Shown here: one piece after another, positions 36,360 to 43,713 of the stretch
How positions within the stretch are numbered: position 1 is the first letter of the stretch
Layout: each line of letters begins with the position of its first letter
Source of the DNA: Haladaptatus pallidirubidus
GTDB taxonomy: Archaea > Halobacteriota > Halobacteria > Halobacteriales > Haladaptataceae
DNA: 64,000 nt
Direction of reading: 5' to 3'
Assembly: GCF_020700235.1 (NCBI RefSeq)
Contig: NZ_CP085301.1
Location: 434,001-498,000 of the forward strand
Program-made: the position numbers and the translations under genes
Notes under the pieces: generated by a model
Seen by the model: only the letters and a program-made list of their open reading frames with translations
Told to the model about the DNA's origin: nothing
Databases searched by the model: none

Positions 36360-36667
36360 GCGCGATAATCAGCAGGGCTTCGGATTCCGAAGCCCTGCTG
36401 ATTATCGCGCGAGGGATGACTGAGTGAGTGAAACGAGCGAAGGAATCGGCTGGGGAGGGTGTGGTCCGGTAGCGGTATGATTGGAGTCGTGACTTACTAA
36501 CGACCTTTTGATTAGACTGCGTTGTAGCAAATCACGACTCTAATGAAAACCGCACCGCGACAGCCACGTCCTCCCCAACCGATTCGCTCACTCGCTTTCG
36601 CTCGTTCACTCATCCCTCGCGCGACTTCAGTGCAGAGCCTCGGACGTGAAGTCCTCGGCACTGCACC
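36360..36667. repeat. about 308-bp palindromic element: hairpin, inverted 95-bp arms, hairpin
   Basis: Three nested parts. First, 36360-36384 and 36386-36410 are a perfect 25-bp inverted repeat around one T. Second, 36405-36497 and 36529-36625 are imperfect inverted arms of about 95 bp. Both read TCGCGCGAGGGATGA.. GAATCGG.TGGGGAGG.. GAGTCGTGA towards the centre, around a spacer of about 30 bp. Third, 36631-36667 forms GTGCAGAGCC-tc-GGAC-loop-GTCC-tc-GGCACTGCAC with one A/A mismatch. No protein is encoded. The arms match the units at 14826-14920 and 15125-15235. The flanking DNA to about 36800 holds no gene. Confidence 0.75.
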
Positions 36668-36807
36668 AGCACGCGCCACAGTGGTAAGCTTAGATTCAAA
36701 GAGTTAGCACACACGACAGATCGACCGCTTCACGCAAAATATCGACTTCGTCTCGAAAAGTCGAATCAGGTTGTGTCAGATAGTCTCTGAAACCGAGCGG
36801 CGCGGGG

Positions 36808-36906
36808 TTAACTTCTGAACACGCGCCGAAGTTTGCTCACGATACGTCGCCTGAACCGTCGTGGCAGGCGTCGCCACGTAAACATAGCTTTTCGGAACTT
36901 GCCCAT
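36808..36906 (-). CDS. 32-residue strongly basic peptide
   Basis: A 32-codon minus-strand frame with a strong Shine-Dalgarno sequence, GAGGTG, eight bases before the ATG at 36906. A TATA-like CTATTTTTAC lies about 45-50 bp upstream. The peptide begins MGKFRKAMFTWRRLPRRF and contains 15 Arg/Lys and no Asp or Glu, which is extraordinary in an acidic halophile proteome. Hydrophobic residues alternate with basic ones, so a cationic amphipathic helix is likely. It could bind RNA, DNA or membrane. It is divergent from the Nif3-like gene and next to the palindromic element. Confidence 0.5.
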   Translation of the reverse strand: MGKFRKAMFTWRRLPRRFRRRIVSKLRRVFRS

Positions 36907-37035
36907 GATCAAACACCTCAGTTGCCGCTCGTCCCCCGAAAGGGGAGTAAAAATAGGCCGGGAACGGTCTTAACCGTGATGGCAGAAGGGAAGAAAGCCG
37001 GGACATACAAACCGACAGCGCGTGGAGGATGAGAC

Positions 37036-37797
37036 ATGAACCTCGCCGAACTCACGGAACGATACGACGACCGACTCCGGACGAGCGACTTCGCGGACGT
37101 AGACGCGAGCGCAAACGGGCTGCAAATCGGCCCGGACGACAAAAACGTCGAGCGCGTCGCCTTCGCCGTGGACGCAGCGGAAAAGACCATTGAGGACGCC
37201 GTAAAGTGGGACACGGACGCGCTGGTCGTCCACCACGGCCTGTCGTGGGGCGGCATCGAGCGCGTGACGGGGCGCGATTACAACCGAATTGCGCCGCTCA
37301 TCGAAAACGACGTGGCCCTGTACGTCTCGCACCTACCCCTCGATTCGCATCCGGAACTCGGCAACGCGGCCGGAATAGCCAACCTCCTCGGTCTCGACTC
37401 GCGGGAACCGTTCGGGAGCATGGGGCCGGAGCACATCGGCCGGTGCGGACGGGGCGAATTGACGGTCGAGGAAATCCGGAACCGACTGACCGACGAACTC
37501 GACACCGGCGGGCGGGAAATACAGGTGTTCCATTTCGGTCCCGAAACAATCGAGAACGTGGCCATCGTCACCGGAAGCGGCGCGGACTGGCTGGACGAAG
37601 CGGTGTCCGTCGGTGCCGACGCGCTGATTACCGGCGAAGGGAAACAGAAGGTGTACCACGAGGCGCGGGAAGCGGAACTCACCGTCTTCCTCGCGGGGCA
37701 CTACGCCACCGAGACCTTCGGCGTGCAGTCGCTCCAGTCGCTTGCGGAGGAGTGGAAGTTGGAAACGACGTTCATCGACGAGCCGACGGGACTGTAA
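37036..37797 (+). CDS. Nif3-like dinuclear metal centre protein
   Basis: A 253-residue Nif3/YbgI (DUF34) protein. The metal-ligand pattern is seen in VVHHGLSWGG (about residues 69-78), SHLPLDSHPELGNAAGIA (about residues 98-115) and the C-terminal HYATETFGVQSLQ. The single compact domain without the PII-like insertion is normal for archaea. Relatives bind two metal ions; suggested roles include GTP cyclohydrolase I activity and metal handling, none secure. GGAGGATGA six bases before the ATG is a strong ribosome-binding site, so this gene is leadered. Confidence 0.92.
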   Translation: MNLAELTERYDDRLRTSDFADVDASANGLQIGPDDKNVERVAFAVDAAEKTIEDAVKWDTDALVVHHGLSWGGIERVTGRDYNRIAPLIENDVALYVSHLPLDSHPELGNAAGIANLLGLDSREPFGSMGPEHIGRCGRGELTVEEIRNRLTDELDTGGREIQVFHFGPETIENVAIVTGSGADWLDEAVSVGADALITGEGKQKVYHEAREAELTVFLAGHYATETFGVQSLQSLAEEWKLETTFIDEPTGL

Positions 37798-38234
37798 CCG
37801 ATGAATCTATCGAGTTCCGACCGCTGAACTACCGCAAAATCGTGACTGAACTACTGGATAATTGCGACTGAACTACCCGATTTTTCGTGCTGATTTTTCG
37901 GAAATCGTCATACGATTTCATAGAAACAGGAGGTATTAAAAGGGGGGAGGACGAGGGTTCGGACGTGTCCTGCGGGTTTCAACGGTTCGAGAGAACCGCC
38001 GGGACTATCGGAGTCACGTTCCGGTCTCGCCGGATACGGGCCGCCGCCGACCGGCCCCGACAGCCGAGCCTTCGGGTTGCGGCTAATCGAAGCGTCTCTG
38101 GCGTCCGACTCCGCGTCACGCGCGCCCTTCGTGGCAGTCGGCAACACAGTTTCTCCACAGAACGACGGTTCGAGAGATATTAGCACGGCAACCGGAATAG
38201 GGATTATGCGGGAAGGCGCAGTGAACGTACTCGA
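37798..38234. other. gene-free interval before the Bat-type regulator
   Basis: About 440 bp. No frame looks like protein. The centre (about 37960-38160) is GC-rich and self-complementary in places (for example AGCCG..CTTCGG..CGGCT near 38060-38090). It could be a structured leader or a small RNA, but I match it to no known RNA. The end holds the likely promoter, GAGATATTAGC near 38172, of the regulator gene. Confidence 0.3.
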
Positions 38235-38900
38235 ATGAGTTTTATCGTCGAAATCGAAATTCCCGTCGACGCATTTCCGTTGGGTGAACTCATCCAACGG
38301 TATCCCGAGGCACACATCGAACTCGAACAGCTCGTCCCCGCGGATGACGGCTTACTCCCGTTTTTCTGGATCCGGAACGTCAGCGCGGACGAAATCGCAG
38401 AAACCGAGGAAGAAGAACCCGCACTCGAATCCGTCACCGTCCTCGACGATACAGGCGAGGCGCTGCTCTGTCGAATGACGTGGAACCGCAACCAGCCCGG
38501 ATTACAGGACATCATCGTGGACGGTCAGATGACGCTCCTCGGTGGAAGTGGGTCGTCGGATGGATGGCATTTCCAATTTCGGTTTGCCACCCACTCCGCC
38601 GCGAGCAGGTTGCGCGAAGAGCTTTCGGAGCGGGAAATTCCCTTCGAAGTGATACGCGTCTACTCGGTACGGGAGATGCGCGAACGACAGTACGACCTGA
38701 CCTCCGAGCAGTACGAAGCACTGGTCTCGGCGCATCAAGCGGGCTTCTTTGGAACGCCGCGACGGGCGACGTTGGCGGAAATCGCACAGGAGCTCGAAAT
38801 CTCTCCACAGGCGTTGTCGGCCCGGTATCGTCGCGGGTTGGATTCACTGCTCGGCAGCACGCTGTACGAAATCGATGATGATTCCTCATTGGACGTATAA
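38235..38900 (+). CDS. bacterio-opsin activator-type HTH regulator
   Basis: A 221-residue regulator. An N-terminal alpha/beta sensor-like domain (about residues 1-155) precedes an HTH_10 domain: YDLTSEQYEALVSAHQAGFF and RATLAEIAQELEISPQALSA, then RYRRGLDSLLGSTL. This is the Bat-type helix-turn-helix family abundant in haloarchaea. Ligand and targets are unknown. A HalOD1 protein is encoded 54 bp downstream and could act in the same pathway. A second Bat-type regulator lies at 41321-41977. Confidence 0.9.
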   Translation: MSFIVEIEIPVDAFPLGELIQRYPEAHIELEQLVPADDGLLPFFWIRNVSADEIAETEEEEPALESVTVLDDTGEALLCRMTWNRNQPGLQDIIVDGQMTLLGGSGSSDGWHFQFRFATHSAASRLREELSEREIPFEVIRVYSVREMRERQYDLTSEQYEALVSAHQAGFFGTPRRATLAEIAQELEISPQALSARYRRGLDSLLGSTLYEIDDDSSLDV

Positions 38901-38954
38901 ACCCTCGAACTCGTCAACCCAAACCGACCAACCGGCGACGCACTAACGAACGAT

Positions 38955-39221
38955 GTGAACAACCAATCCAACATGGGAAAGAGCGAAAGGGCTATCTGCC
39001 AGTTCGAAGGAAACGACCGACCTTCGGAAACCGTCCTCGAAGCGGTTGCGACGGTCGAAGAAACAGAACCGTGGAACCTCCAACCACCGTTGTACGGGTC
39101 GCTCGACCCGGACGCCCTCGATTCGTTGCTAATGAGTGAGACGCCCCCGGAGCAAGTAGCGTTCGCCTATCTCGGTCACGATGTGACGGTCGGATGCGAC
39201 GGCCACGTCATCGTCGAATAA
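38955..39221 (+). CDS. HalOD1 (haloarchaeal output domain) protein
   Basis: An 88-residue stand-alone HalOD1 domain: SETVLEAVATVEETEPWNLQ, PPLYGSLDPDALDSLL and VAFAYLGHDVTVGCDGHVIV follow the family layout. HalOD1 is found alone or after response-regulator receiver domains in haloarchaea and is presumed to act in signalling output. The start is a GTG at 38955; an ATG at 38973 is possible. It ends 38 bp before deoxyhypusine synthase. Confidence 0.83.
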   Translation: MNNQSNMGKSERAICQFEGNDRPSETVLEAVATVEETEPWNLQPPLYGSLDPDALDSLLMSETPPEQVAFAYLGHDVTVGCDGHVIVE

Positions 39222-39259
39222 TCGCGGCGTTCAAGCCGATCGCTCACACAGCATGGAGC

Positions 39260-40378
39260 ATGAGCGACCACGACGAGCAGGGCGAAAGTGAGCACGACGG
39301 ACAGGGCGAAAACGGCCATAGCGGCCACGACCACGGCGAACACCACGTTCACCGTGAGGAGTTCCACCACGACCCCATCGCTCACGCGGAAGTCCGATCG
39401 GGGATGACCGTCGGGGAACTGGCCGACGAGTACGGCTCCGCGGGCGTTGGCGCTGCGAACGTCCACAAGGCGGTGGACATCTACGCCGAAATGCTCGGCG
39501 ACGACGTGACCAACTTCTTCGGCCTCGCCGGCGCGATGGTTCCGACCGGAATGCGCAAAATCGTCGCCGACCTCATCCGCGACGGCCACATCGACGCGCT
39601 GGTGACGACCGGCGCGAATCTCACCCACGACGCTATCGAGGGAATCGGCGGGAAGCACCACCACGGAAGGGCACACCCTTCCTGCTCACACTCGCAAGAC
39701 TCGCGTGAACACGGACGGGACGGACAGGATGGAAAATCGATGCGCGAACACGACGAACAGCTGCGCGACGAGGAGGTAGACCGAATCTACAACGTCTATC
39801 TCCCCCAGGAGCATTTCGCGCTGTTCGAGTCCCACCTTCGCACCGAGGTTTTTCCCAACATCGAGGAGACGGTCAGCATCCAGCGCATGACCGAGGAACT
39901 GGGCCGTGCTACCAGCGAGGTGAACGAACGCGAGGGAATCGAGGAGGACGCCGGAATCGCGGCAGCGGCCTACGAAAACGACGTTCCAATCTACTGCCCC
40001 GCGGTGCAAGATTCAGTACTCGGCCTCCAGGCGTGGATGTACTCCCAGACGACGGATTTCACCTTGGACGCCCTGCGGGATATGACTCACCTCACCGACC
40101 TCGCGTTCGAAGCCGACAAATCAGGCGCGATGGTCGTCGGCGGCGGCGTGCCGAAAAACTACGTCCTTCAGACGATGCTCGTCTCACCCTCGGCCTACGA
40201 CTACGGCGTCCAATTGACGATGGATCCGCCGCAGACCGGCGGCCTCTCGGGAGCCACGCTGGACGAAGCGCGTTCGTGGGGCAAACTGGAAAAGGCGGCG
40301 CGTAACGTTTCCGTCTATGCTGATGCGACGATTACGCTTCCCCTCGTGGTGGCGGCGGCGCGCGAGCGAATCGAGTGA
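39260..40378 (+). CDS. dys: deoxyhypusine synthase
   Basis: A 372-residue homospermidine/deoxyhypusine synthase-family protein. The NAD-binding stretches FGLAGAMVPTGMRKIVADLI and VTTGANLTHDAIEGIGGKHH are present. The active-site lysine is Lys342 in SWGKLEK, and GGGVPKNYVLQTML is conserved. It would attach an aminobutyl (or agmatine-derived) group to Lys36 of IF-5A, encoded at 35.1 kb. The first 40 residues are rich in His, Asp and Glu, and a His-rich insertion (HHHGRAHPSCSHSQDSREHG, about residues 133-152) interrupts the domain. Start chosen at 39260, preceded by GGAG. Confidence 0.95.
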   Translation: MSDHDEQGESEHDGQGENGHSGHDHGEHHVHREEFHHDPIAHAEVRSGMTVGELADEYGSAGVGAANVHKAVDIYAEMLGDDVTNFFGLAGAMVPTGMRKIVADLIRDGHIDALVTTGANLTHDAIEGIGGKHHHGRAHPSCSHSQDSREHGRDGQDGKSMREHDEQLRDEEVDRIYNVYLPQEHFALFESHLRTEVFPNIEETVSIQRMTEELGRATSEVNEREGIEEDAGIAAAAYENDVPIYCPAVQDSVLGLQAWMYSQTTDFTLDALRDMTHLTDLAFEADKSGAMVVGGGVPKNYVLQTMLVSPSAYDYGVQLTMDPPQTGGLSGATLDEARSWGKLEKAARNVSVYADATITLPLVVAAARERIE

Positions 40379-40434
40379 AAATGTAAATCGTGGGGTAGCC
40401 TGTTGACCGCAATCCCAACACTTTTCAAATTTCT

Positions 40435-40446
40435 GAATAATTATTC
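40435..40446 (+). promoter_or_regulatory. AT-rich palindrome over the transcription start (possible operator)
   Basis: GAATAATTATTC is a perfect 12-bp palindrome ending five bases before the ATG at 40452. A plausible TATA (TTTTCAAATTTC) lies at about -27, so the palindrome would cover the transcription start, where a repressor could block it. Confidence 0.4.
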
Positions 40447-40451
40447 GGAAT

Positions 40452-41132
40452 ATGGCGTACGCACAACTCCCCCGTCGCGGTGCTATCCAGACGCTCAGTC
40501 AGGCGTTCGGATGGCTCGCCAGCAATCCGATTTTGCTCGTCCTCGGGTTCGTCCTCGGACTTCTGAGTGGTTTCAGAGAGATGTTTGTCCTCCTTTCGCT
40601 CGTCGGGATGTTGTTCGGTATCTTCGTCGATGGCGTCGCACACGTCTTCGCGGAGAACGAAGCGTTCGACGAACGGACCGATTTCGGCGACGCCGCCTCA
40701 CGAGTCGGGAGCAAGTATCTCACCCTGTTCGTGATGACCATCGTCTACGGCGTCATCGTCGTCATCGGCTTCATTTTCCTCATCATTCCGGGAATCTACT
40801 TGGCCCTTCGACTGTCGCTCGCGTTTCCGGCCTGCGTCATCGACGACAAAAACCTCACGAAGAGCCTCGAAACCAGTTGGGAAGTCGCCCCCGGCAACTT
40901 GCTGAAACTCTTCGGTATCTCGCTGTTGGCGGTCATCATCGGCTTCGGCGTCGGAATCGTCGGCGTTATCGGCGGTGGCGAGAGTTTCGATGTCATCCTC
41001 ATCGGTGTTTCAGTCCTGCTTACGACGTTCCTCCACCCCGCAATTCAACTGGCGTATGCGCGCGTCTATCTCGAAAACCGACCGACGGAAGACGAGATGG
41101 AGACGAACGAAACGGGCACGATGCCCGTCTGA
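40452..41132 (+). CDS. membrane protein, YciC/DUF7847-like
   Basis: A 226-residue protein with about five hydrophobic helices. The opening GAIQTLSQAFGWLASNPILL and the middle LIIPGIYLALRLSLAFPACV with the following ENxxxxKSLETSWE-like phrase DDKNLTKSLETSWEVAPGN resemble the UPF0259/YciC group and haloarchaeal DUF7847-like proteins. The function of these is unknown. It stands alone, with a palindromic possible operator over its start. Confidence 0.7.
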   Translation: MAYAQLPRRGAIQTLSQAFGWLASNPILLVLGFVLGLLSGFREMFVLLSLVGMLFGIFVDGVAHVFAENEAFDERTDFGDAASRVGSKYLTLFVMTIVYGVIVVIGFIFLIIPGIYLALRLSLAFPACVIDDKNLTKSLETSWEVAPGNLLKLFGISLLAVIIGFGVGIVGVIGGGESFDVILIGVSVLLTTFLHPAIQLAYARVYLENRPTEDEMETNETGTMPV

Positions 41133-41320
41133 GTTCGTCACGTCGGCGCGGACAGAGACAATCATTTTTTAGGAGTAGTACTGTAGTCGAGAGTGGCCGA
41201 TGACGAAAACAGGTGTTCCGAGCTAGTCTGGCGGCTGGTTGTGACGAACCCTATGAGTGCCGAGGCCAAACTAATATCGAGAGTGCGACTTTACGAGCGA
41301 CGTTCGTACACACGTGAAAA

Positions 41321-41977
41321 TCAACGAACGAGAGCACCGAACACGCGCTCCTCCACTTTCCGGAGGTGCTCGCCCACGGTCGTCGGGGCAATTCCGACAG
41401 CAGCTGCTACATCGTCGAGCGTGGATTGGCGAGACGCGCTGTAGTACCCTACCTCGACCGCTACTTCGAGCACTTCCCGTTGGCGCGTCGTTAAAAGTCT
41501 CGTGAGCGTCGCTTCGTCCGGTTCGTAGTCACCCGTTTCGACGACATCGAACGCGACAGCCGACTCCTCGACGGAGTCGCGGAACAACTCTCGAAAGGCA
41601 GCGTCGCTTCCCAGATAAGTTATCCGTAGCGAACCGTCGGCGGTAAAATAGATCGGTGTCTCGATAACGACGTTCGACTCGCGTTGACGTTCCAGCAGGC
41701 GTCGAGTTGCCTCCGTCGGTTCGAACTGACTGACAGCCATCCACCGGTTCCCTCCGGAAACGAGATAGTCGACAACGTACGGCGAGTTTCGCATTATCTC
41801 CTCGTATCGGCCCCGATCTCCGCTCCCCTCGGCGAACGACAGTACCGTGTCGTCGGCGAGATGTTCGACGTGGTGGATCGCTTCCCGCTCGATCTCCGAC
41901 TCTTTCGTGAGTTTCTCTCCGAGCGGGTGGAACGCACCGCCCTCGGCTGGATGAACGAGAACCGTGAGATATCGCAT
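41321..41977 (-). CDS. bacterio-opsin activator-type HTH regulator
   Basis: A 218-residue regulator from ATG 41977 (MRYLTVLVHPAEGGAFHP). TTTAAAA about 28 bp upstream supports this leaderless start over 42040. The N-terminal 150 residues form a Bat-associated sensor domain. The C-terminal LLTTRQREVLEVAVEVGYYS and ASRQSTLDDVAAAVGIAPTT are the HTH_10 domain, followed by VGEHLRKVEERVF. It is divergent from the FAD monooxygenase gene 160 bp away and is a good candidate for controlling it. Confidence 0.9.
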   Translation of the reverse strand: MRYLTVLVHPAEGGAFHPLGEKLTKESEIEREAIHHVEHLADDTVLSFAEGSGDRGRYEEIMRNSPYVVDYLVSGGNRWMAVSQFEPTEATRRLLERQRESNVVIETPIYFTADGSLRITYLGSDAAFRELFRDSVEESAVAFDVVETGDYEPDEATLTRLLTTRQREVLEVAVEVGYYSASRQSTLDDVAAAVGIAPTTVGEHLRKVEERVFGALVR

Positions 41978-42136
41978 ACGTATGATAAGAAACTCGGGGC
42001 GTTTTAAAGCAGCGTAGATAAGCGGCAGCCGGAATTTCACGGCTCGATGTGAACCGACAGATATGGAACGAGACCGTCGAACGCTGCGAACACCCCCGCA
42101 ACGACGAGACGCCCACCAGTTGTGCCAGGAGCACCG

Positions 42137-43336
42137 ATGACAACAGAAATACCCGACGTCGCTATCGTCGGAGGAGGGATCTGTGGACTAACCACGACAC
42201 TCGCGCTCGAACGACGGGGTTGGACTCCGACCGTATACGAGACCGCGTCCGAGTACCGACCCATCGGCGCCGGAATCCTGCTACAGACGAACGCGTTACT
42301 CGTTTTGGACCGCCTCGGAATCGCCGACCGCGTCCGAGAAGCGGGGGTTCCCCTCGAAGAAAGTTTGATTCGGTCCGCAAACGGACGAGTGCTGACTCGA
42401 TTCGATCTGAACCGAGTCGAACGGGCCGACTACGGCTACGGTTTCGTGGCGATACATCGCGCCGAACTACAGCGGATACTCCTCGACGAACTAGACGCCG
42501 AAGTCAGAACCGGAATGACGTGCGAAGCGGTGACAGACACGGAAGCGCCAGTCGTCCGATTTACCGACGGCACGCAAATTGAGCCCGACATCCTCATCGG
42601 GACGGACGGCATCAACTCCGTCGTCCGGGATGCCGTCGCGCCGAATGTCGAACCGCGAGCGCTGGACAGTATCGTTCATCGAGCCATCGCTACGGTAGAT
42701 TTACCTGAGCAGCACCGAACTCGAGGAATCGAGGTGTGGGGTGAGGGAACCTACGCCGGTGGTGCACCCATCGACGCCGATCGGTTCTACTGGTTCGCTA
42801 CGGCGCCGGAGTCCACCGCGGAGGGGCGAACCGACTCACGGCCGACGAAAGCGATGCTGCGCGAACTGTTTTCGGAGTACCCCGCTCCGATTCCCTCCGT
42901 CGTCGAGTCGCTTGATACCGATGCCGTGTTCAGTACCGGTTTGGCGGATGTCCCACCACTTGAACAGTGGCATCGCGGGTCAGTCGTCGTCGCCGGCGAT
43001 GCGGCCCACGGAATGTTACCGTTTGCTGGGCAAGGTGCGGCGCAGGCCATCGAGGACGCGCTCACGCTGGCCCACGAAATCACCGCGTACGGGGAGACGA
43101 CGGCGGCCTTCGAGGTATTCCAAGACGAGCGAAAACGCAGAGCCGATCGAATTCGAGCCGAGTCACACCGGCTCGGAGGTCTGAGTACGATCCAATCGCG
43201 GGTCGGGGCTCGAATACGAAATCTCGCTGTCGGAGCGCTTCCGGACGCAATTTTTCGACGAGCGCGTCGGCGACGAACATCGCGAACGTCACTTCCAGAG
43301 ACTACCGCCTCCGACCGACAATCCGATATCCGATAA
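42137..43336 (+). CDS. FAD-dependent monooxygenase (UbiH/PHBH type)
   Basis: A 399-residue class A flavoprotein monooxygenase. The dinucleotide fold is VAIVGGGICGLTTTLALERR (about residues 8-27). The DG motif is in GTDGINSVVRDAV and the GD motif in VVVAGDAAHGMLPFAGQGAA (about residues 281-300). The enzyme would hydroxylate an aromatic or ring substrate with NAD(P)H and O2; the substrate is unknown. Start at 42137, preceded by CAGGAG. A basic C-terminus (RRARRRRTSRTS) is unusual for the organism. The divergent Bat-type gene may regulate it. Confidence 0.92.
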   Translation: MTTEIPDVAIVGGGICGLTTTLALERRGWTPTVYETASEYRPIGAGILLQTNALLVLDRLGIADRVREAGVPLEESLIRSANGRVLTRFDLNRVERADYGYGFVAIHRAELQRILLDELDAEVRTGMTCEAVTDTEAPVVRFTDGTQIEPDILIGTDGINSVVRDAVAPNVEPRALDSIVHRAIATVDLPEQHRTRGIEVWGEGTYAGGAPIDADRFYWFATAPESTAEGRTDSRPTKAMLRELFSEYPAPIPSVVESLDTDAVFSTGLADVPPLEQWHRGSVVVAGDAAHGMLPFAGQGAAQAIEDALTLAHEITAYGETTAAFEVFQDERKRRADRIRAESHRLGGLSTIQSRVGARIRNLAVGALPDAIFRRARRRRTSRTSLPETTASDRQSDIR

Positions 43337-43713
43337 TAATAGCTCGTTCGAGCGCCGAGACCGACTTTCTAGCGATCGGAAACAAAGCGTATGAGCCGTT
43401 TGCGGCGGTCATCGGTCCGTTATCAAACCGGTATGCGGAACCTGATAGCGCAACGGCTCCGAAACGAATCCTACGCACCAGAATCTACATTGGAGAGCCA
43501 CCAACGACCGGTTTCGAGAGCAAATCAGGCGGTCCCTTCCACAGTGTAATCGACAACCAGACAACTCCACAAAATCCCATCTGTAAGCCAAAATACCGCA
43601 AATGTTTACTCAGTTCCGAAATCCTAATTCTACCAAAAATCGTGTTATGACACCACTAAGGCCGGTGTAAACCGTGCATAATTATAGGCGTCTATGCCGC
43701 TCTCATTAGTACG
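43337..43713. other. gene-free interval upstream of PEP carboxykinase
   Basis: About 375 bp that is more AT-rich than its surroundings. Both strands show only short frames of poor composition; a minus-strand hydrophobic phrase near 43530-43580 could be a decayed fragment. The last 40 bp hold the pckA promoter, with ATAATTATAGG at about -32. Confidence 0.35.

Noticed and set aside
37887-38315. Frames on both strands in the interval before the Bat-type regulator
   Set aside because: Basic, low-complexity composition without start signals; neither resembles the neighbouring proteins.
43409-43591. A 60-codon Cys/Arg-rich minus-strand frame before pckA
   Set aside because: Composition unlike haloarchaeal proteins and no start signal; at best a decayed fragment.
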